Assembly (NCBI GenBank): GCA_032433765.1
Contig: JAVIAB010000073.1
Coordinates: forward strand, 57,012,565 to 57,076,564
Source: Megaustenia siamemsis
Taxonomy: Eukaryota; Mollusca; Gastropoda; Stylommatophora; Ariophantidae
Length of the DNA: 64,000 bases
Direction of reading: 5' to 3'
The notes under the pieces were generated by a model that ran no database searches, was not told the origin of the DNA, and saw nothing but the letters and a program-made list of their open reading frames with translations. This document shows positions 56,903 to 64,000 of this stretch, in pieces. The position numbers were made by a program, and so were the translations under genes. The first letter of the stretch is position 1. Each line of letters begins with the position of its first letter.

Positions 56903-57805
56903 GAAAAACTCGAGCAGAAAAAAAAGAAAAAATACAATTTTAACAATGGGAGAACAATGCATACAAAACACATGCATAGCTGACAATAAAGAAAAGACAT
57001 TTTTGGACTTTAGATTTTTGTTTAAGTTAAACACTCCTGCATCACACAGAGAAAAGACTGACAAATATTCCAAAAGAACATAATATAAAACAAATATATC
57101 AATACTAATACAAAAAATAGATAATTATATATCTGTTAATGAAGAGAGAAAGAAAAAATGTTTAACTTATGAGTTGCCACACACCAAAAAATGTGTCAAA
57201 AAATCTCAGCAACATGTAACAATGGCTACTGGTAACACCATTAGGGTTAATCTGCTCAAACACCTTTATTTACTCTGCTAGTTAAGAAAATATAAACACT
57301 TCAAAATATGAGATAATAATTTTTCACTTGTTAATTCAGTTGCATGTATAGCATTTACTGAAATGAAGAAGAGTAAATGATGAAAACTGGTGAAATCATG
57401 AAACTACAAATACAGAAAATAAACCTCCTCTATTTTTTTTTTCTGTTATCTCAAATCCTAAATGTATCAAAATAACTTTTAATTGATAATTTTCCACTGC
57501 TGGAATTCTGAACTGGCAAATTGTCAGAACATTTCAGTTGTACAACTTCCTTACAACCAAAAGAAAGAAAGAAAAAAAAACTCCCACAAAAATTGTTTAA
57601 ATTGGTATTTAGACTTGTGTCCAGGATTTATCTTTGCATAATTAGTTGTAACTAGTTCTGACATCCCTTCGTAAGTGTGTGATCATGACTAATTTAAAAT
57701 GACCTAACTCCAGATTGTTCTAATCATTACTAATGGCCAACACTAAAGGCCACATGACTAATATATAGCAACACATAACCCCCAATGAAAACTACACAAA
57801 AAAGT

Positions 57806-57892
57806 TCAGCGGGAATTCTGTTTGGTCATCACCATCTCTCTAACATTGTTCTTGAACTCTTCAATATTTCTCTGGAGGTATTCCTTGGATGC
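57806..57892 (-). CDS. PFDN1: Last coding exon of a prefoldin subunit 1-like gene
   Basis: On the minus strand the acceptor 'tgttttcttcttacacag' is followed in phase 0 by 28 codons, 'ASKEYLQRNIEEFKNN' then 'VREMVMTKQNSR', and a TGA at 57808-57806. The spacing K.YL.R...E...N.REM.M matches the C-terminal end of the second coiled-coil helix of prefoldin subunit 1, which ends a few residues after 'REM.M' (from memory of the family, no search run). Prefoldin is a hexameric jellyfish-shaped chaperone that passes unfolded actin and tubulin to the CCT chaperonin; subunit 1 is a beta-type subunit. Earlier exons should lie to the right on the minus strand; I did not find them before 64000. Confidence 0.7.
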   Translation of the reverse strand, partial: ASKEYLQRNIEEFKNNVREMVMTKQNSR

Positions 57893-57899
57893 CTGTGTA

Positions 57900-59535
57900 A
57901 GAAGAAAACAGAGATCCTGTTATAGAAGAACACAGAGGATGAGAGCAATAATGAAAAAATTAGAGATTTGGTATAAAAAAAAAAGAACATAACAGAATGA
58001 ACAATCTAGAAGGTGAACATTTGGATAGTTTCTTCTGCTGCCACTTTCAACCACTTACTCCACATCTTCATTGTCTGCCATCAAAAGGATTTTAAGTAAT
58101 CATGGATGTGCTTTATTGCAAGTTTACGCTTATGGTAAGCCTATGCCATGTAGCTCAACACATCCATCTATGGCATGACAGTTTTTGGTGCCAGGTTATT
58201 TTCCCTCCTTTATCCCTAATCACTGGATCAAACTGTCTAGTCTGTTTCCAGAGCAGCACTGGGTGAGCTCTTATTTATCACCGACCCTGATGCATGCACT
58301 TGTCAGCTGTGAGTCGCTGACCACTCTTAGCTCAAGTTCTGGTGAATGTTCTTGCCCCCTTTTGGACATTGAGGCAATGATCTAGTGACAGAGAAACAAA
58401 TTGATTTTTGTATATGACATCTCATATAATGATATCCTTCCTATTCAGTAACCCGGAGGGTTACAGTGACAACATGTATGACTGCAACCAACTCCCTTCA
58501 TTTATCTCTGTCTGTGGCTGCTTGTTCTTGTCCACTCTCTAATGTTGTCTTCCCATATTTTCTTGTCTGTCATATGTTCCTTGTTGATTTACCATTAACT
58601 ACTGCAGAGTTTTTGTAGGCCCTGACAGTAATGATTTAACATATGTTAATATTATCTGGCATACAGGTACCCTTATCTTGACAAAAAGATCTGGCAGTTA
58701 GGTACCCTGATCACCTCAAAAGCTATACTTTTGGGGACTTTTCTAAGATGGGGAATATAGGTTATATAAAGCTACAGAAGTGTACATAGGTAAAGGCCAG
58801 ACAATATGAAAAGTAAACCCTTGTCTACCAAGCTGATGGTGGCAACATATGCCCTAGGCTGATAACTCTTTCTGCATAAATAGAACAACATATGCATTAT
58901 AATAACAAAAATTAAATTACATTTTGCCTAGAAATAAACTTTTAGAGCTTAGAGTTTGTAGGATTGGAAAATATAAATATGAGAGCTGTCAGTAAGCCAC
59001 TAGAACAAAAACTGATGCTCCAAAAGCAAAACATGAAACAAGAATAGGTTTTGGGAATGTTCTTGTATGAAGAACAATCATTATTGTACTCAAAAACTAT
59101 CCTTTAGCATTTCTTTTCTGATCTAGGAAAGATTCATGAATACTGTATAACCTCCATGGCATTGATCAGGTCATTGGAGTAATTTCAGACTTGAATAATA
59201 ACATATCAATGTTAAAGCATGTTATGCACAAGTATATTTTGTCAGTTTATATACTTCTGCATTTTCATTAACTAGGATGTTGATAACTCTGGATTATGTC
59301 TCTTTATGTGTACATGTATAAATTACAACCCTTCAGTTAACCCCTTCCTTAGAAATGGAATATCGTAATAGATAATCTTTCTTGTCATGAAACATTTATT
59401 GCTTCGTTTGCAAAACTAGCATGTGTCTCTTAAATTGGATATTAAAAAGGATTTTTTTTTTACATACTGTATTTTAGGTTCTATTTGACATGAGAAGAGA
59501 TGAAACAATAATTTTAAATATATACTTTTATATAT
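57900..59535. other. Probably intron of the prefoldin-like gene; no exon recognised
   Basis: AT-rich, with no repeat copies noted and no further exon matching prefoldin-1 seen on the minus strand. Confidence 0.35.
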
Positions 59536-59540
59536 TATCT

Positions 59541-60150
59541 CACTTGATGAAGAAGCAAATGCCCAAATCAGAAAGACATTTTCATTATTTGGAAAACTTA
59601 AACAAGAAAGCATAACCAACATAAAGCTAAGACTCTGAACAAAGACTCCAATTTATCAAAGTTGTGATTAGCAAGCTTTCCTATATGGATCTAAAGCTTG
59701 GATTACCTATGCAGGGCAAGATAAAATGTTAAACAGCTATCATATATGCTGCCAAGGTGGTTAGGTTATATGAAAAGAAAGAACAACAAGCATATTTCAA
59801 AACAATTACTGTAAATGAACTTAGGGAGAGAAAGACCAATGGCCAGATCAGTGCTGAAATGTAAGGGTGTTCCAGTGACTTCACTGAGAGAACTCAAACT
59901 CAGCAAAAGGGATTGGGCGAACCTGGCAACAGAATCATAGCACATGGAGAACAAAAAATAAAAATTTGCGCAGCAGCATCAAGCAAGAGACAATGTTAAA
60001 ATCAGAAGATGAAAGATACATGAGAAAAGAGATGAGGCCAGGCAACATGAATGCACTTTGTCCACTCTGCAGTCTGATCTGTTGTTCCAATATGGACAAA
60101 ATAAACCATAAGAGAGATTGTGCAGTAAATCACCATCCAGCCTAATACAC
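59541..60150 (+). mobile_element. LINE eta C-terminal part, decayed
   Basis: Plus strand in broken frames: 'LDEEANAQIRKTFSLFGKLK', 'AFLYGSKAWITYAGQDKMLN', 'GRPMARSVLKCKGVPVTSLR', 'RDWANLATES', then 'CPLCSLICCSNMDKINHKRD', a CxxC...H...C knuckle. This is the usual RT-thumb to zinc-knuckle order of non-LTR ORF2 ends. Confidence 0.65.
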
Positions 60151-61290
60151 TAATATGCTACCAAACTACTCACAAATTATGATTGTTCACTACTATATAT
60201 ATATATATGTATACACACACATACATACTGTGGTGCCTTGAATTTCAAACTTAATTTCTTTCTATTCGAAAGAATATGCTGTTCAAACTAGGAAGAGTTC
60301 AAAGTCAGAATACATTTTTTTTCCCCATTAGAATAATGGAAAATGAATGAATCCATTCTTGAACCCTACATAATACCCCCTGATAAGCATAAACAGCAAA
60401 TACACATCATTTAAGGTACAACAATTAATTATAATGTGGAAGCAATAAACAAAATATATAAATGTTACATAATAAAATGAAAATGCTGTAGCTTTGTGAG
60501 AAGTGGTGAGGATGAGGAAGATATATAGTTTAGAAGGAGAAATCCATTTGATAAAACACAACTTTCCCTTTCTACTTCATTCAAACAACCTTCCTCCTAG
60601 GCTGTCTTGCTTGCACTCTTTCTCTATTTTGATGTTGTATTTACTTGATTATGGTTATTTAAAACCAAACACACCAAAAACAAAGCCAAATAAAAAAAGC
60701 AATGAAAGCAGATAAGAGTAACACAAGAGATGACTTGAGCACATAGCAAAATCATTGAATGCTATTACAGATGACATTTTTACTGCATCTGTGCATGCAC
60801 AAAACGTACATAGAGGATATATATATAGTTGGTAATGTATTGTTGAAGCAATGACATAGCAATAAAGATAACATGAATTAGATTGCAGTTAGACATTTTC
60901 CATAGACCCAGCTGAAAACAGCTCACTAAGTTGTGGAACAGCAGAAAGCAATAGCACTGGTCTTCTCACTAAAATATGTCGCAGGGCACTATTTACACTT
61001 GATTTATATAACAAATATGGAGGCAACTTATCTTACTGCATTATCTGTTGAGCTTAGGAAACATAACACCGAAGAGGATGAATACCTTTATGAATAGAAT
61101 ATAGAAATTGAGAATGAATAGATTGAAGAACTAAGAAAATGCAACTTGTGACAATAGCAAAACAGGTTATATATAACAATGTCACCTCAAATTATTACTA
61201 GATGATGTTGTTTTGTAATCTACATTCCACAGAGGAGGAGGACAAATTAAACACTTGGATCATACACCTTTATTAATGACATAACAGAAT
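60150..61290. other. No gene recognised
   Basis: AT-rich, with a short (TA)n at 60198-60215. Frames at 60328-60715 lack motifs. Confidence 0.35.
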
Positions 61291-61620
61291 AGCTAAGAAT
61301 ATTAAACAAGGAAGGACATATTTCAAAAATAACATTTGTGTAAAACCCAGATACTCAGTTCACAATCTTCTTTTTCTTCCGCAGTGTTAGATTTACTATG
61401 CTGCAGTTCTTGTTATGGATCCAGTGGCTTGTGAACTGACGCCTTTTGACCCAATGCCATGTAATATCTGCAGGTATTTCTGATTTCCTTTGTAGTTCCA
61501 TACAAGGTGTTCCATTTAACAGGTCCTTGTGGAAGTAAAATTGCTCTATCAGTGAGCTTTCGACAGTGAAATAGGTGATGTTCTACTGTTTCATGAAGGA
61601 GGTAGATTTTCTATGCTATT
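61290..61620 (-). mobile_element. RNase H-type LINE 3' end
   Basis: On the minus strand one frame reads 'HHLFHCRKLTDRAILLPQGP', 'VKWNTLYGTTKEIRNTCRYY', 'MALGQKASVHKPLDP'. This H..C plus 'LYG....L' ending is typical of RNase H-bearing non-LTR elements and differs from delta and I-type here. Confidence 0.5.
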
Positions 61621-61642
61621 AAAGCCATAAAGTAAAACATGT

Positions 61643-64000
61643 TCATCATCATCATCATCATCGAGTGCCATCTCCGCAACGAAGGTTGGCTACCACAGAG
61701 CGCCATTCTGCTCTGCCTCTTGCTTTGATGGTGCAGGTTGTCATAGGCTGATTTGTCCATCTTTTGATGTTACTCGTCCATGTTAGTCTTGGTCTGCCTC
61801 TACCTCGTTAACCTTGTATTTTCCCCTCCAGGATTACTTTTAGTAGGCTGTTGTGTCTTTTAACATGGCTCAAAAATCGCATTTGTCTTGTTTGAATTGT
61901 GTTTAGTAGTTCTCTTTTCATTTTTAGTTGTTTTAAGACTTCATCGTTTGTTTTCTTTTCCTTCCATCCAATTCCACCTATTCTTCTATATATCCATATT
62001 TCAAAGGCTTCAATTCTATGTTCTGTTTTTTTCTTGTCTACTGTCCATGTTTCTGCACCATATAGGAATATTGAGAAGATGTAACATTTTGCTATTCTTA
62101 GTTTTAGCCCTGGTGTTATTTGTTTTGATGTTAGTATCTTCTTCATGACACTAAAATTACATTTTGTCAATCCTATTCTTTTGTTTATTTCAGTTGTACA
62201 TTTTCCATCACTGGTTATAGTATGTCCAAGGTAGATGTAGTTCTGAACTGTCTCCAGGTCTATTCCTTCAATTTTGATATCCATTTGTGGGTTTTGAGTA
62301 TTTCCTTTGTTTATGATCATAGTTTTAGTCTTTATGATATTCATATATAGTCCATATTTTTTGCTTATCATGTTTATTTCATTAAATAATTGTTGTAGAT
62401 CTTTAGGATTTTCTGCTAGTAGTACAGTATCTACACTTTGTGGAAAATTCTGAAGCAATATGGCTTACCATAAAAAATCATAAATATTATTAAAGACGTG
62501 CCGTTCGAACAGAGGAAGGACTGAGCTAATGTTTTCCAATAGAAACTGGGGTTAAACAAGGATGTATTTTTTCGCCCTTGTTATTTGGAGTTGTTATGGA
62601 CTTCATAATGAAGAAATGCTGCACTGGTAATAAAGGCATCGAATGCATTCAAGGAGACCATTTGGAGGACCTCGACTTTGCTGATGACATAGTTCTACGA
62701 TAAAAATGATGCAGGAAAACACAAATGAACTATCATCAATAGCCAACAAAATTGGGCTTGAGATCAATCATGAAAAGCCTAAAGTCATGAAAAGCTTAAT
62801 TCCAACAGACGACAAAATATACATGGAAAACAAACCAGTGGAAGAGATCGATCACTTTATCTATCTTGGAAGTCACATTGATCGAGAAGGGGATACAAGC
62901 AAAGAAATTAGAATCAGAATAGCTAAAGCAGCAATGTCTTTCAGAAGCCTTGAAAAGTTGTGGAAATCAAAACTCATCAGCACAAACACAAGACTTAGAC
63001 TATTCAAATCAAATGTACTATCAACCCTTACGTATGCGTGTGAAAGCTGGAAAACAACAAGAGATATACAAAACAAAGTTGAACGCATTCGAAAATAAAT
63101 GTCTAAGGAAAATACTTGGTATAGTGTGGAACGAATTCAAAACAAACAAGGAAATTAGAGAAATCGCCAATCAACCACTAATATCTTCAGTAATAAAGAA
63201 AAGATGATGGTCATATGTTGGACATGTGATGAGAAGAGATAATAACCAAATAGCAAAGCAAGCCCTCATGTGGGAAACAACAGGTAAGAGAAAAAGAGGA
63301 AGACCCAGAGAGACACTGAGAAGAACATTGATGAGAGAGGCAAAATCAGCAGGAATCTGCTCCCTCAATAAGATAGAGCTGCTTGTACAGAACAGAGACA
63401 AATGACAAGATTTGATAAAATATCTTTAACAGAATTGAAAACTGCTAGAACAAAAATTCAGATAAGAGACAGAGTATCATGCGTCTACACCCTATGGGCC
63501 GGCTACGGCTCGAAAGGTCAATAGATAGATAGATAGATAGATAGTACAGTTTATCAGCATATCTTAGGTTATTGATTATCTTTCCATTAATCTGTAGGCC
63601 TGGCAACTCTATGATGTTTTTAAAGATTTGCTCAGTGTATAGATTGAACAAGCTTGGTGATAGGATGCATCCCTGTCTTACTCCTCTTTTTATATCAATG
63701 GGTGTAGAGTTCCCTTTGTTATATTTTATTATTGCTGTTTGCTCCCAGTATAGATTACATATTAGTTGTATGTCCATGTCATCTAGATGTGTCTCTTTTA
63801 GGCATTCTATAAGTTGTTTGTGGTGTACTCTATCAAAAGCTTTGGTGTAGTCTATGAAGCAGGCATATATTGGTTTGTTTACTTCTGTGTACTTTTCGAT
63901 TAATGTTCTCATACAGAATATGGCTTATTTTGTCCCGCTATTTTTCCTAAATCCAAATTGCTGCTCATCTAATTCAGTATTGATTTTATTCTGAATCCTT
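61643..64000 (-). mobile_element. LINE beta, RT to C-terminus, split by LINE gamma
   Basis: Starts beyond the window edge. 63913-64000 reads 'ELDEQQFGFRKNSGTK'; 63912 downward has 'KPIYACFIDYTKAFDRV', 'KRGVRQGCILSPSLFNLYTE', 'QINGKIINNLRYAD', then the gamma insert, resuming at 62431 with 'DTVLLAENPKDLQQLFNEIN', 'YIYLGHTITSDGKCTTEINK', 'YGAETWTVDKKKTEHRIEAF', to the (TGA)n tail at 61643-61664. Apart from the insert this is the longest beta copy, with few lesions. Confidence 0.9.
62432..63541 (+). mobile_element. LINE gamma, 5'-truncated, inserted in beta's RT active site
   Basis: Flanked by tagtacagt at 62420-62428 and 63542-63550. Starts 'LWKILKQYGLP', then 'IETGVKQGCIFSPLLFGVV', 'DHLEDLDFADDIVL' (RT, frame broken), then 'IDHFIYLGSHIDREGDTSKE', 'AKAAMSFRSLEKLWKSKLIS', 'NAFENKCLRKILGIVWNEFK', 'YVGHVMRRDNNQIAKQAL', 'KRKRGRPRETLRRTLMREA', and the terminus 'gggccggctacggctcgaaa' then 'ggtcaatagatag' with about six AGAT units. 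Confidence 0.9.

Overview
This window is repeat-dense animal DNA, probably from a mollusc and possibly a heterobranch gastropod. The host genes are intron-bearing and sparse (an IkB-type ankyrin inhibitor, an SLC22A18-like transporter fragment, and a last exon resembling prefoldin subunit 1). Almost everything else is LINE, SINE and satellite DNA. The lineage is an inference from the style of the repeats. Nothing here is prokaryotic, and I see no operon, CRISPR array or rRNA.

Layout. 0-1.6 kb: two decayed copies of an IS630/Tc1-type (DDE_3-like) transposase gene on the minus strand with related upstream flanks. 2.7-9.4 kb: three large arrays, namely a 42-bp minisatellite, a 580-bp AGAC/AGAT tract growing from a retroposon 3' end, and a 1.7-kb 33-bp minisatellite. 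10-27.6 kb: a graveyard of 5'-truncated non-LTR retrotransposons and tRNA-derived SINEs, many nested and with readable target-site duplications (TSDs). 32.4-34.2 kb: a dead RNase H-bearing LINE. 34.3-35.6 kb: the IkB/Cactus gene, the only clearly intact host coding region. 35.8-43 kb: a 36-bp array, SINEs, truncated LINEs and a hAT-like MITE. 43.9-52.5 kb: a LINE cluster with a nearly full RTE-like element (alpha2) carrying a nested RNase H fragment, a 34-bp satellite, and a long APE-RT-RNase H element. 53.4-54.1 kb: the SLC22A18-like remnant. 57.8 kb: the prefoldin-1-like last exon, minus strand. 59.5-64 kb: further LINE pieces, including one inserted in the reverse-transcriptase active site of another.

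Labels are mine. LINE alpha is RTE/BovB-like, with a C-terminus ending in a GT-stop and a (TGA)n tail. Beta ends in a 'LRCGxGTR' C-terminus with the same tail. Gamma ends in 'GGCTCGAAAGG' plus tetranucleotide repeats. Delta is jockey-like with RNase H. Epsilon, zeta, eta and theta are C-terminal fragments of other LINEs. 'I-type' is the APE-RT-RNase H element. S1, S2 and S3 are tRNA-derived SINEs. M1 is an approximately 430-bp retroposon with no visible tRNA head. Clade names rest on remembered family motifs, not on a search.

I did not find a convincing new multi-gene system. The most notable items are an in-frame chimera of an RTE endonuclease with an I-type RNase H, the link between a LINE/SINE 3' terminus and long tetranucleotide tracts, the M1 retroposon family, and an IkB gene with an uninterrupted coding exon and two DSG phosphodegron-like motifs.
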